From the NCBI GenBank assembly GCA_016938035.1, contig JAFGVK010000047.1, positions 1 to 64,000 on the forward strand: a stretch of 64,000 nucleotides of DNA, written 5' to 3'. Origin of the DNA: Deltaproteobacteria bacterium (lineage in GTDB: Bacteria; Myxococcota_A; UBA796; GCA-2862545). Positions 10,116 to 18,767 of the stretch are shown here, piece by piece. The notes below the pieces were generated by a model. That model did no database searches, was not told the origin of the DNA, and worked only from the letters and a program-made list of their open reading frames with translations. Position 1 is the stretch's first letter. Each line of letters begins with the position of its first letter. The translations under genes and the position numbers were made by a program.

Positions 10116-12455
10116 TCAGAGGGACAGGGCCGCGCGTATCGCCTCGCTCATCCGCGCCGTGGTGAAGGGCTTCTGGATGAAGCCGGCGAGCCCGAGCGAT
10201 CGGTGTCGGGATCGGATCTGGTGCTCATCATACCCACTGCAGAGGATAATCCGCGCTTCTGGGACCGCGACGAGCATCCGCTGCGCGGCCTCGGCGCCGT
10301 CCATCTGGGGCATGGAGAGGTCCATCAGCACCAGCGAGATGTCCGCCGCTCTGTCGAGGAAGGTCTCTACCGCGACCGCGCCGTTGTCCGCCTCCAGGAC
10401 CGCGGCGCCCAGCCTGCAGAGGAAGCGCCGAGCCACCGCGCGGACCAGCGACTCGTCGTCCACGAGCAGCACCGTCCGCCCCCGCAGCGCCCCCTCCGAG
10501 AGGAGATCCGCCCCAGGCGCCGCGGCCACTGGCCCCTGATAGGCTGGGATGTACACCGTGAAGACCGTGCCCTTGCCCCGGACGCTGCGCACGTGGAGCT
10601 GCCCGCCGTGAGCCTGCACGATCCCGAGCACCGCCGACAGGCCGAGCCCGTGGCCGCTGGGCTTGGTGGTGAAGAAGGGATCGAAGATCCTGTCGATGGT
10701 CTCCCCGTCCATGCCCTCGCCGTCGTCCTCCACCTCGAACCACACCAGCGGACCGGCGAGGGTGGCGCCACCCAACACCCTGGTGCCGGTGGAGGGCAGG
10801 CAGCGCGGGGCGGTGCCGGTGCGGATGGACACGGTCCCCCGCCCGCTGGCGAGCGACTCCACGGCGTTGGTGCAGAGGTTGAGCACGATCTGGCTCAGGT
10901 GGCTCGCGCTCCCCATCACCAGCGGATCGGCGGGATCCAATTCCAGCCGCAGCGCCTCGGCGGAGAGGGTGGCCACGTCGAGCAGCTGCCGCATCTCAGA
11001 GACCAGCCCGTTGACGCTGACCGGGGCGTGCTGGCTGTCGGTCTTCCCGGTGTAGCTGAGGAGCTGCTGCACCAGCCCCGCGGCGCGCTCCCCCGCGATG
11101 CGGATGTCCTGGACCACGCGGAGGATCTCCGACCCCTCGGGTGTCGCGGCCACCGCCAGATCGGCGTTGCCCAGGATCCCCACCAGCAGGTTGTTGAAAT
11201 CGTGCGCGATGCCGCCCGCGAGCAGGCCCAGGCTGTCGAGGCGCTGCTGGGTCAGCATCTTCCGCTGGAGGGCGGCGCTCTCCTCCGCCGCACGGACCTG
11301 CTCGGTCACATCGACGAGGTAGCCCACGTAGTGGGTGATGAGGCCCTTGTGATCCCGGAGCACGGTGGTGTCGTCGTGGACCCAGATCTCGCGCCCATCG
11401 GCCCGCCGCAGTCGGTAGGTGCTGTGGGAGAAGTGGTTGGTGGAAGAGACGCTCCCCGCAGCGACCTCGTCCAGCACCCGATCAAAATCGTCGGGGTGGA
11501 TGAGGTTGGCGTACATCACCTCGCCCCCGAGCCAGGCCCCGTGGGGGTATCCCAGGAGGGTGGTGACGTTTCGCGACACCCACTCCACCGGCCAGCCCGG
11601 GAGGTTTCGCCAGTGGAACACCACCACCGACCCGTAGTCAAAGGCGGCGCGCTGAGAGAGGAGCTGATTTCTGCTCTCGGAGTAGGCCTCCCGCAGCTTG
11701 GCGATCGCGGTCAGATCCCTGTGGGTCCCCGCCGCGAGCACGGGTTGGCCGTGCTCGTCGCGCTCTACCACCATCCCCGTGTCCAGCACCCACAGGAAGT
11801 CTCCGCGCTTGGTGAGCAGCCGGTGCTCGGTCTGGTACTGCTCGGTGCGGCCCTCCAGGTGGTCGCCCAGCACCCGCGTGATGTCGGCCAGGTCGTCCGG
11901 GTGGACGAGGCGCTCCCACGAGGACAGGTCTGGCGCCACCTCGTCCACGTTGTACCCGAGCATCTCGCACCAGCGCTTGTCGAAGGAGACGCGCCCTGAG
12001 GGGATGTGCCACACCCAGCTCCCCTCAGACGAGCAGGCCATCGCCGCCTCCAGCCTGGTGAGCTCACGGCGCATCGCCTCGTAGGTCGCGGTTCGGATCA
12101 TGGGGCCCCCGGTGAGGGCCGCGAAGTGCTCGACCACCGCGAGGTCCTTGGGCTCGTTCGCCCCGTGGATGCAGAAGGCGGCGTAGGGCTCCTCCTCGGA
12201 GAGGGGGAAGATCGTACAGCCAGGGCCCGCCGTTGGGGCGGGTGGCCCCCCGCTCGCAGAGGATGCAGGCTCTGGGGCCTCCCCGTGCTGGCTGATCACG
12301 TAGACGTGGAGCTTGTCTCGGCCCAGGAGTTGCACCGCGACGCCTCCCAGCGCCGACGAGAGCACTCTCAGCAGCGCGCCCACCAGAGGCTCTGGGGCCA
12401 GGGCTCCGTTCAAGAGCGAGGTGATGTGCTGGACGGCGTGTACGGGGAGGTGCAT
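10116..12455 (-). CDS. Hybrid sensor histidine kinase with PAS domains and C-terminal receiver
   Basis: The 779-aa protein appears soluble. It has an N-terminal GAF-like region (about 1-130), at least two PAS/PAC modules (about 140-400), a HisKA with His at about 418 in GIAHDFNNLL, an HATPase domain with DDGEGM and GHGLGL, and a receiver domain at about 660-779 with the phospho-Asp in LMDLSMP. The ATG at 12455 is chosen because CGGAG lies 8 bases upstream; a longer frame to 12545 lacks one. No separate response regulator is adjacent, so the phosphoryl acceptor beyond the internal receiver is unknown. Confidence 0.9.
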   Translation of the reverse strand: MHLPVHAVQHITSLLNGALAPEPLVGALLRVLSSALGGVAVQLLGRDKLHVYVISQHGEAPEPASSASGGPPAPTAGPGCTIFPLSEEEPYAAFCIHGANEPKDLAVVEHFAALTGGPMIRTATYEAMRRELTRLEAAMACSSEGSWVWHIPSGRVSFDKRWCEMLGYNVDEVAPDLSSWERLVHPDDLADITRVLGDHLEGRTEQYQTEHRLLTKRGDFLWVLDTGMVVERDEHGQPVLAAGTHRDLTAIAKLREAYSESRNQLLSQRAAFDYGSVVVFHWRNLPGWPVEWVSRNVTTLLGYPHGAWLGGEVMYANLIHPDDFDRVLDEVAAGSVSSTNHFSHSTYRLRRADGREIWVHDDTTVLRDHKGLITHYVGYLVDVTEQVRAAEESAALQRKMLTQQRLDSLGLLAGGIAHDFNNLLVGILGNADLAVAATPEGSEILRVVQDIRIAGERAAGLVQQLLSYTGKTDSQHAPVSVNGLVSEMRQLLDVATLSAEALRLELDPADPLVMGSASHLSQIVLNLCTNAVESLASGRGTVSIRTGTAPRCLPSTGTRVLGGATLAGPLVWFEVEDDGEGMDGETIDRIFDPFFTTKPSGHGLGLSAVLGIVQAHGGQLHVRSVRGKGTVFTVYIPAYQGPVAAAPGADLLSEGALRGRTVLLVDDESLVRAVARRFLCRLGAAVLEADNGAVAVETFLDRAADISLVLMDLSMPQMDGAEAAQRMLVAVPEARIILCSGYDEHQIRSRHRSLGLAGFIQKPFTTARMSEAIRAALSL

Positions 12456-12631
12456 GCAGATCTCCGCTCGCGGGACTGTAACACCTCCCACATCTCCCAC
12501 ACCTTCGGGTTCTGGACCGCCGCACCGGGGCGCGCCCGTCAACATAGGAATTCACACCGATTCCGGGGATTGTGGTGGCGAGGGGGGGGCGGTCCGCCTA
12601 AGAACGCGCACCCCAGAGACCACGGATATTC

Positions 12632-14764
12632 ATGACTCAGCTCGCCTCGTTCTCAGACCTCGCCCTGGACCCTCGGCTGCTCGCGGCCATCAGCCGCCTG
12701 GGCTTTGACGAGCCCACTCCCATCCAGGCAGAGGCGCTGCCCCCGCTCCTTGAGGGGCGTGACCTGATCGGTGGCGCGCGCACCGGGTCGGGCAAGACCG
12801 CGGCGTTTGGCCTCTCGCTGCTGGAGCGGGTGAAGGACGGCGGGGATCACGTCCGCGCCCTGGTGCTCGCGCCTACCCGCGAGCTCGCGGTGCAGGTGAC
12901 GCGGGCGCTCGAGAGCTTCGCCGAGGACCTCCCCCAGGTGAGGATGACCACCATCTACGGCGGCGTTTCGATCGTGGAGCAGCTCCGGCAGCTCCACCGC
13001 GGGGTCCACGTGGTGGTGGGCACCCCCGGTCGGGTGCTCGACCACCTCGGGCGCGGCACGCTGGACCTGAGCAAGGTGGAGATGGTGGTGTTGGACGAGG
13101 CGGACGAGATGCTCCGCATGGGCTTCATCGAGGACGTGGAGTCGATCCTCAACCAGACCCCCGAGGGCCGGCAGGTCGCGCTCTTTTCGGCCACCATGCC
13201 GGACCAGATCCGCAAGATCGCGTCGTCCTACCTGAAGGACCCCGTGGAGGCCAGGGTCGAGGAGAAGACGCTCACCGTGGACCACATCGAGCAGCGCTGG
13301 CTGCGGGTGCCCGAGCGCTACAAGGTGGACGCGCTGGTACGGGTCCTGGCCGGTGAGTCCTGGGGAACGACCCTGGTCTTCGCGAGGACCAGGGCCTCCT
13401 GCGCGGAGGTCGCGGACGCCCTGGCGCAGCGGGGCTTCGCGGTAGACGCGCTGCACGGAGATCTGGCGCAGTCCTCCCGCGAGCTGGTGCTCAAGCGGCT
13501 CCGCTCCGGGGGGCTCAAGCTGGTCGTGGCCACCGACGTGGCGGCCCGCGGCATCGACGTGGAGCACATCACGCACGTCATCAACTACAACCTCCCCGAT
13601 GAGACCGAGAGCTACGTGCACCGCATCGGTCGCACCGGTCGTGCGGGGAGGGTCGGGAAGGCGATCTCGCTGGTCACCCCGAAGGAGCGTCGTCAGCTCC
13701 GAGACATCCAGACTCAGCTCAAGGTGAACATCGTCTCGATGACCGTGCCCAGCGACGCCGCCCTGGCGAAGGCCCGTCGAGAGCGGATGGAGGCGGGGAT
13801 GCTCGCCGCCGAGCCCGGTGCGGCGGTCAAGGAGTGGTTTGACAGGCTGGTGGAGCAGGGGATGACCCCCGAGCAGATCAGCCTGGCGCTGTTGAACCGA
13901 CTCGCGGAGGAGGCGGACTTGCACCTGGACGGGGGACTCGACGAGGAGGTGCCCGCGTGGGCGCGTCCTGCGGAGAACCTGCCCCCGCTGCCGCGCGAAC
14001 AGACGAACCAGACCGAGCTCTTCTTCCCCATCGGCCGCAACCGTCGGGTGCGCCCCGGGGACGTGGTGGGCGCCCTGGCTCACGAGGCGGGGGTGGCCTC
14101 GCCGATGATCGGCAGGGTGACCATCCTGGACAACAAGACCTTCGTTGGCCTCCCGGAGGACGTCGCCGCACAGGTCGTCGCCTCCTTTGAGTCCCTGGAG
14201 CTGCGCGGGGTGAGGGTGCCGGTCGCCCTGGCCAGGCAGCACGAGGGTGGCGTCGAGGCCCGTGGCCGCGGGGGCAGGGATCGCCGAGGCGGGTTCGACG
14301 ATCGGCGCGGTGGCCGTGGCTATGACGACCGCGGTGGCCGTGGCTATGACGACCGCGGTGGCCCAGGCTACGACGACCGCGGGGGCTACGAGGATCGCGG
14401 AGCGCGTCCACAGGGCCGCGACGCTCGCCCGGACGCCGGAGGCTATGAGGGGCGCGGCGGTCCTCCCCAGCGGGGGAGCTATGAGGGGCGCGGCGGTCGT
14501 GGGGGCTACGACGATCGCGGGAGGGGTGGGAACCGCGGCTATGAGGACCGCGGCGGGCCCCCTCAGCGCGGGGCGGGGCGCGACGAACGGCGCGGACCTC
14601 CTCAGCGGGGCGAGGGCGCTGCGGAGCGCCCCGAGGGGCAGCAGGACCTCCAGCCTAGGGACACGCGGCGGGACGGCCCGCCCCGCCACGCCAGCGGTGG
14701 GTACTCCGGCGTACGTGGGCCCAGGCCTACCGGCGGCTTCAAGAAGCCCCGTCGTCAGCGCTAG
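12632..14764 (+). CDS. deaD: DEAD-box RNA helicase with DbpA-type RNA-binding domain and RGG-rich tail
   Basis: This 710-aa ATP-dependent RNA helicase is of the DeaD/CsdA type. RecA-like domain 1 has ARTGSGKT (49-56), DEAD (155-158) and SAT; domain 2 has HRIGRTGR beginning at about 330. A DbpA-like RNA-binding domain sits at about 462-535 (FFPIGRNRRVRPGDVV, then GRVTILDNKTFVGLP). The final 165 residues are low-complexity RGG/RG repeats, many as GYDDRGG. Known roles of the family are ribosome assembly and mRNA remodelling, often in the cold. The ATG at 12632 has no strong Shine-Dalgarno. It is divergent from the hybrid kinase, and its 3' end overlaps the next gene by 4 bp convergently. Confidence 0.93.
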   Translation: MTQLASFSDLALDPRLLAAISRLGFDEPTPIQAEALPPLLEGRDLIGGARTGSGKTAAFGLSLLERVKDGGDHVRALVLAPTRELAVQVTRALESFAEDLPQVRMTTIYGGVSIVEQLRQLHRGVHVVVGTPGRVLDHLGRGTLDLSKVEMVVLDEADEMLRMGFIEDVESILNQTPEGRQVALFSATMPDQIRKIASSYLKDPVEARVEEKTLTVDHIEQRWLRVPERYKVDALVRVLAGESWGTTLVFARTRASCAEVADALAQRGFAVDALHGDLAQSSRELVLKRLRSGGLKLVVATDVAARGIDVEHITHVINYNLPDETESYVHRIGRTGRAGRVGKAISLVTPKERRQLRDIQTQLKVNIVSMTVPSDAALAKARRERMEAGMLAAEPGAAVKEWFDRLVEQGMTPEQISLALLNRLAEEADLHLDGGLDEEVPAWARPAENLPPLPREQTNQTELFFPIGRNRRVRPGDVVGALAHEAGVASPMIGRVTILDNKTFVGLPEDVAAQVVASFESLELRGVRVPVALARQHEGGVEARGRGGRDRRGGFDDRRGGRGYDDRGGRGYDDRGGPGYDDRGGYEDRGARPQGRDARPDAGGYEGRGGPPQRGSYEGRGGRGGYDDRGRGGNRGYEDRGGPPQRGAGRDERRGPPQRGEGAAERPEGQQDLQPRDTRRDGPPRHASGGYSGVRGPRPTGGFKKPRRQR
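14260..14700 (+). repeat. RGG/RG-rich coding repeat tract in the helicase
   Basis: Units such as RGGRGYDDRGG and RGGPPQRG recur through this stretch, with near-identical DNA for adjacent GYDDRGG units, suggesting slippage or recombination. In eukaryotes such tracts bind RNA and are substrates of protein arginine methyltransferases. Confidence 0.8.
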
Positions 14765-15414
14765 TCGCCGCTGTCGATCGGCAGCCCGGTGAGGCCAGCC
14801 AGGGCCTCGATGAGGTGTGGCCAGGCGGAGGGGGCGGTGTCCCCCCCGCAGGCCCACAGGCGCGCTCCCCTGTGGGCGATCTCTACGCTCCAGCCGCGGT
14901 CGTCCACGGCGCCGCGGGAGCAGTAGTCGGCGCGCCAGCTCCACACCCCGCCGTGGTCTAGCGCCTGCCAGAACAGCGCCCAGTCTGCGGGCGAGGGTGT
15001 GAGCTCACGCTCCTGCTCCCACCCCCCCGCCGGCTGGTGGGACCAGTAGAGGGTGGTGCCGTCCTGCTCCAGATGTGTCCTGCCCCTGCGGTGGTGGACC
15101 TCCACGCTCAGCAGCTCCGGTGGCGACAGGCGGCGGTCTATCCACCCCTCCAGGCGCTCGGGCAGGGCGGGATCGCTGAGGTCCAGGGGGTCGCTGGAAC
15201 CCGCTTCCCCGGCAGGGGGCTCCCCCAGCAGCAGCGCCGGAGGGACGCGCCCCAGCAGGAGCAGCCCCAGTCCGGGATAGACCAGCGTGCCGCCGTCGAT
15301 CCGCTCCCGATCGGCGGGAAAGCGCTGGAGAATGCGCTGTCGCACCGCCCCCGCTAGCAGCGCCGCGGTGGGAGAGAGGCGACTCAAGAGGTCTTGCGCT
15401 GTGAGCTGTTTCAC
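14761..15414 (-). CDS. Hypothetical protein, 217 aa
   Basis: I do not recognise a family. The product has no signal peptide or membrane span and is rich in Trp and acidic residues in its C-terminal half (for example WALFWQALDHGGVWSW). It opens with a helical segment (MKQLTAQDLLSRLSP). The GTG start has GGAG 8 bases upstream. It is divergent from the diguanylate cyclase gene with only 38 bp between starts, so their promoters must overlap or lie inside the genes, and it converges on deaD with a 4-bp overlap. Confidence 0.7.
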   Translation of the reverse strand: MKQLTAQDLLSRLSPTAALLAGAVRQRILQRFPADRERIDGGTLVYPGLGLLLLGRVPPALLLGEPPAGEAGSSDPLDLSDPALPERLEGWIDRRLSPPELLSVEVHHRRGRTHLEQDGTTLYWSHQPAGGWEQERELTPSPADWALFWQALDHGGVWSWRADYCSRGAVDDRGWSVEIAHRGARLWACGGDTAPSAWPHLIEALAGLTGLPIDSGD

Positions 15415-15452
15415 GGTGATACTCCGGTGAGCACCAATCTATCGGAGGCGCC

Positions 15453-16406
15453 GTGAAATTTGATCAGGAAGAGCTGGAGAAGCTGCATCTGTTTCGTCGG
15501 GTGGCGCCCGAGTCGGTGTGGGGGCTGCTCTCGGCGTGCCCGGTGGTCTGGCTGAGCCCCGGTGAGCTGCTGCTGGAGCGCGGCCAGAGCAACCAGCGGA
15601 TGTTCTTGGTGCTGGAGGGGCGTCTCAGCGTGCACCTGGACGGACCGGACTCGGCGCCCATCGCCTATGTGGAGCGGGGAAGCTCGGTAGGGGAGATGTC
15701 GGTGATCGACGACTCTCCCGCGTCCGCGCACGTGCGGGCGGAGCAGGCCACGCGCGTCGTAGAGGTGGACGAGGAGACCTTCTGGCGCCTCGTGGAGGCG
15801 TCTCACGCCTTCTCCACCAACCTGCTCCTGCTCCTGGCCCAGCGGATGCGCGCCTCAAACCAGCAGCTCCTGAGCGGATCCAGGCAGCGCCGGCAGCTAG
15901 AGGTGGAGGCCACCGTGGACGCGCTGACCGGACTGCACAACCGCCGCTGGCTGGAGGAGACCCTCCCGCGCCTCGTCGAGAGGCACCGTGACGCGGGCGC
16001 CCCGCTCTCAGTGATCCTCTTGGATATCGACCATTTCAAACGGTTCAACGATGACTTTGGGCACGCGGCAGGTGACAGGGTGCTCGCCGCAGTGGGGGCC
16101 GCGATCCGAGGGAGGTTGAGGCCGACGGACCTCTCAGCGCGCTACGGAGGAGAGGAGCTGGTGGTGATCCTCCCCGCGACCGATCTGGCGGGGGCCGCGG
16201 TGGCTGCGGAGCGCCTCCGGGAGGAGGTGGCGGGCCGCCGGGTCCTCTCCGAGGGGAGAGAGCTCCCCCCGGTGACCGTGTCGCTCGGCGTGGCCGCGCT
16301 GTCAGGGACGGAGGACGCTGCGCATGTCCTCTCCCGGGCTGACGTGGCGATGTATCAGGCCAAGGCCGGGGGACGCGACAGGGTTGTGTGCTGGAGCGGC
16401 GCGTAG
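15453..16406 (+). CDS. Diguanylate cyclase with N-terminal cyclic-nucleotide-binding domain
   Basis: The 317-aa soluble protein has a CRP-type cNMP-binding beta-roll at about 10-130 and a GGDEF domain at about 150-315. The active site reads GGEEL (232-236), a functional variant. An allosteric I-site RxxD (RPTD, 223-226) sits exactly five residues upstream, so c-di-GMP feedback inhibition is expected. The beta-roll phosphate-binding cassette is only loosely conserved (GEMSVIDDSPASAHVRA), so the ligand is uncertain. The GTG start follows GGAGG. A U-less hairpin lies 16 bases past the stop. Confidence 0.92.
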   Translation: MKFDQEELEKLHLFRRVAPESVWGLLSACPVVWLSPGELLLERGQSNQRMFLVLEGRLSVHLDGPDSAPIAYVERGSSVGEMSVIDDSPASAHVRAEQATRVVEVDEETFWRLVEASHAFSTNLLLLLAQRMRASNQQLLSGSRQRRQLEVEATVDALTGLHNRRWLEETLPRLVERHRDAGAPLSVILLDIDHFKRFNDDFGHAAGDRVLAAVGAAIRGRLRPTDLSARYGGEELVVILPATDLAGAAVAAERLREEVAGRRVLSEGRELPPVTVSLGVAALSGTEDAAHVLSRADVAMYQAKAGGRDRVVCWSGA

Positions 16407-16422
16407 CGTCGGCCCCCCGATC

Positions 16423-16455
16423 TGCAGGTTCCCGCTTTCGTCGCGGGCCCCTGCA
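16423..16455 (+). terminator. Candidate hairpin after diguanylate cyclase gene
   Basis: An outer stem TGCAGG/CCTGCA and inner stem CCCGC/GCGGG are separated by a symmetric TT/CC internal loop, with a 7-nt apical loop. It begins 16 bases after the stop codon. It lacks a U-tract, so termination is inferred from position only. Confidence 0.4.
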
Positions 16456-16685
16456 TGCTTGGCGAATTCCGGGCTCGCCAGATCACTGCCGCGATCGCGG
16501 AAGCTCAGCGGACACCTGCGGCCGGCCTTGATCCACGGCCCGCGCTGGCGTGGTGAGCGGGACTACGCGAGGCCTCGATGCCGTCTCCAGGTGTTGTCAT
16601 GGATACCTGGTGTACGAGAGGATGAGGGGAGCGCGTCGGCGCGGCTCGCTGCAGACCGGGCCATGGATCCACCCCTGCGGCCGAG

Positions 16686-16856
16686 CTAGGGAGCGGGCTC
16701 CCCCGCGGGGTCGAGGACCACGTGGGGCGCTCCCACCGTGGCCGTCATGTAGAGCACACCTCCGGCGATCACCAGGAAGCCGATCACAAAAACAACAGGA
16801 AGCAACAGGCCTCTGAAGGTCTCTGGCCTCTCCTGCCCTCTCGGTTCGTCGGTCAC
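16686..16856 (-). CDS. Small single-pass membrane protein, 56 aa
   Basis: This short gene starts at GTG 16856, the only possible start because a TGA codon precedes it in frame. GGAGGG lies 5 bases upstream. The product has a charged N-terminus (VTDEPRGQERPETFRG), one strongly hydrophobic segment at about 17-40 (LLLPVVFVIGFLVIAGGVLY) and a short polar tail ending EPAP. I do not recognise a family. It resembles small accessory subunits or regulators of membrane complexes in layout only. It stands alone on the minus strand between two plus-strand genes. Confidence 0.7.
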   Translation of the reverse strand: MTDEPRGQERPETFRGLLLPVVFVIGFLVIAGGVLYMTATVGAPHVVLDPAGEPAP

Positions 16857-16999
16857 TCACTCCCTCCACGCGTCCGGTCTCCCTCCCGTCTAGCGTTTCG
16901 ATCCCAAACGGGCAATGAAGAACGCGTCCAAATTACGCAGTACTACGGAAATGCTCAGCGGGTACAGCCGTGGACCTTGGACCCCTGCTCCCCGCAGGG

Positions 17000-17047
17000 G
17001 AGTCCGAAGCCGGAGGTGGCGTAGAAGAGTCCGAAGCCGGAGGTGGG
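17000..17047 (+). repeat. Two 21-bp direct repeats, 27-bp period
   Basis: GAGTCCGAAGCCGGAGGTGG occurs at 17000 and again at 17027, upstream of the TPR membrane protein gene. It may be a slippage duplication or a paired binding site; there is no further evidence. Confidence 0.6.
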
Positions 17048-17106
17048 GCTCAGGGGGGACTCATCCCAGAGTGGCGGGTTATGAGGCGGGGCACCCAGGG
17101 GACCCC

Positions 17107-17862
17107 ATGTACAACACCCTCCTCTCTGTCGCCGCCGGGCTGGCGGTGTACGCGCTCATCGCCCTCACGACACAGCCACTGGCGGCGATTTTTCCTGCGC
17201 TCATCGCGACCGCGGTGGTGTTCTTCTTTCTCAATCGGCGCACCGGGCAGCAGGTGTCGCTGGCGCTGGAGGCGGCCATGGCCTCCCTGAAGGAGCAGAA
17301 GATCGACGAGGGGGTGAGGGTGCTCCTTGAGGTGCGCGAGCGGTATCGCCTGTGGCAGCCACTGCTTGGGCGGCAGATCGACGCTCAGCTAGGCATGATC
17401 CGGTACGTGCAGATGCAGTGGGATGACGCGCTCCCCCTGCTTCAGCACGGCGCCTGGCGCAATTGGACGGCGCAGACCTGCGTGGGCGCCATCCACTACC
17501 GCCAGGGCGACAAGGATCAGGCGTGGAAGAGCTTCGCTGGGGCCGCCAAGGTGGCGCCGCGCGAGACCATCATCTATCTGGTCTGGGCCACCCTGCTGAC
17601 GCGGGAGGGCCTGCGCGAGGAGGCGCTGGCTGCGCTGGGGCAGGGGCTGAAGGCCGCGCCCGCGAGCGAGGATCTGCAGCGCCTGCAGCGGGTGGTGGCG
17701 AACAAGAAGAAGATCGAGCCGCGGACCTTCCCGCAGAGCTGGTATCAGTTCTTCCCCGAGGATATCGCCAAGCAGCTAGGGGGGCGGACCGTGGCGAACG
17801 GGCCCATGCCCGGCCCTGGCTTCGCTCCCTCGAAGGTGTCCCGGAAGGCGCGGAGAGGGTGA
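17107..17862 (+). CDS. TPR-containing membrane protein, function unknown
   Basis: This 251-aa protein has two closely spaced membrane spans at about 4-24 and 26-46 (YALIALTTQPLAAIFPALIA, TAVVFFFLN). A soluble helical region at about 55-205 has TPR-like repeats, for example ALEAAMASLKEQKIDEGVRV and AWKSFAGAAKVAPRETIIYL. The tail is basic. The N-terminus and topology suggest a cytoplasmic helical domain that serves as a protein-binding scaffold. The ATG at 17107 has AGGGGA upstream; the frame extends further 5' but is Arg-rich and unlikely to be translated. Confidence 0.8.
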   Translation: MYNTLLSVAAGLAVYALIALTTQPLAAIFPALIATAVVFFFLNRRTGQQVSLALEAAMASLKEQKIDEGVRVLLEVRERYRLWQPLLGRQIDAQLGMIRYVQMQWDDALPLLQHGAWRNWTAQTCVGAIHYRQGDKDQAWKSFAGAAKVAPRETIIYLVWATLLTREGLREEALAALGQGLKAAPASEDLQRLQRVVANKKKIEPRTFPQSWYQFFPEDIAKQLGGRTVANGPMPGPGFAPSKVSRKARRG

Positions 17863-17949
17863 CTCTGCGGTGGGTTTGCGGTACCCTCTTGGCCTGATCC
17901 CGGAGGGGACGCCATCGACCTTCTGAACCACCCCGCGCGCACCGCACCC

Positions 17950-18765
17950 ATGGCGGTGCTGGACCTGGAAATGACAGGCCTGGATCCGAACAAGGACAGG
18001 GTCTGTGAGGTCGCGATCCTGCGCGTGGAGGGCGGGGAGGTGGTCGAGCGCTTCCAGACGCTGGTGCGCCCGCCGGTCCGGGTGAAGAGCTCGGCGCGCA
18101 AGGTGCACGGGATCTCCGACGCTGAGCTCGCGGGGGCGCCGGATTTCTTTCAGGTGCGAGGCGACGTGGAGCGGCTCCTGCGGGGTGCGGTGGTGGTGTC
18201 GCACAACGTGGAGTTCGACCTTGGCTACTTGTTCCGGGAATTCGAGGCGCTTGGCCTGTCCCTGGAGGTGCCGGTCACCCTGGATACCCTCGCGATCGCG
18301 AGGCGACTGTTCGCCTTCCCCCGAAATAACCTAGAGACGGTCGCCCGCGAGCTGGGGGTGGAGGCGCCTCTCGCGCACAGGGCGCTGGCTGACGCGTGGA
18401 CCACGCTGGGAGTGGTGCGCGAGATGCTGGCCCGCCTCGATCCGCGGGGCGTCATCACCGTGTCCGAGGTGGAGGAGCTGCTGGGGGCGCTCGCGCCCAA
18501 CGCTCCCAGGCGCCTGCGTCAGCAGCAGCTGCTGCGCGAGGCGTGGCGGGAGCGGAGGACCGTGTGGATCGACTACCAGTCGAGCGCCTCGGTGACCGCC
18601 GGGGTCACCACCAGGGAGGTGGCGGTCTGGCTCCTGCGACCGCCAAGGGTGCAGGGGTGGTGCTACCTCCGTCAGGGGCCGCGGGTGTTCCGCCAAGACC
18701 GGATGCGTGACGTCCGCCGCGGGGAACGGTCCTACGAAATTCCAGATTTTGAGCCGAAGATCTAA
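17950..18765 (+). CDS. DEDDh 3'-5' exonuclease fused to WYL-like domain
   Basis: Residues 1-165 form a DnaQ/PolC-type exonuclease: Exo I DLEMTG (Asp5, Glu7), Exo II HNVEFD (Asp90) and Exo III HRALAD (His143, Asp148), so the catalytic set is complete. Residues about 195-262 resemble a WYL domain (TVWIDYQSS, then LLRPPRVQGWCYLRQG and VFRQDRM), a ligand-sensing fold known from bacterial regulators and defence proteins. The ATG at 17950 lacks a ribosome binding site. The frame continues upstream as LLNHPARTAP, and GGAGGGG at 17902 is well placed for a non-AUG start (ATC 17914 or CTG 17923). The glycosyltransferase starts 2 bases after the stop. Confidence 0.85.
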   Translation: MAVLDLEMTGLDPNKDRVCEVAILRVEGGEVVERFQTLVRPPVRVKSSARKVHGISDAELAGAPDFFQVRGDVERLLRGAVVVSHNVEFDLGYLFREFEALGLSLEVPVTLDTLAIARRLFAFPRNNLETVARELGVEAPLAHRALADAWTTLGVVREMLARLDPRGVITVSEVEELLGALAPNAPRRLRQQQLLREAWRERRTVWIDYQSSASVTAGVTTREVAVWLLRPPRVQGWCYLRQGPRVFRQDRMRDVRRGERSYEIPDFEPKI

Positions 18766-18767
18766 TC

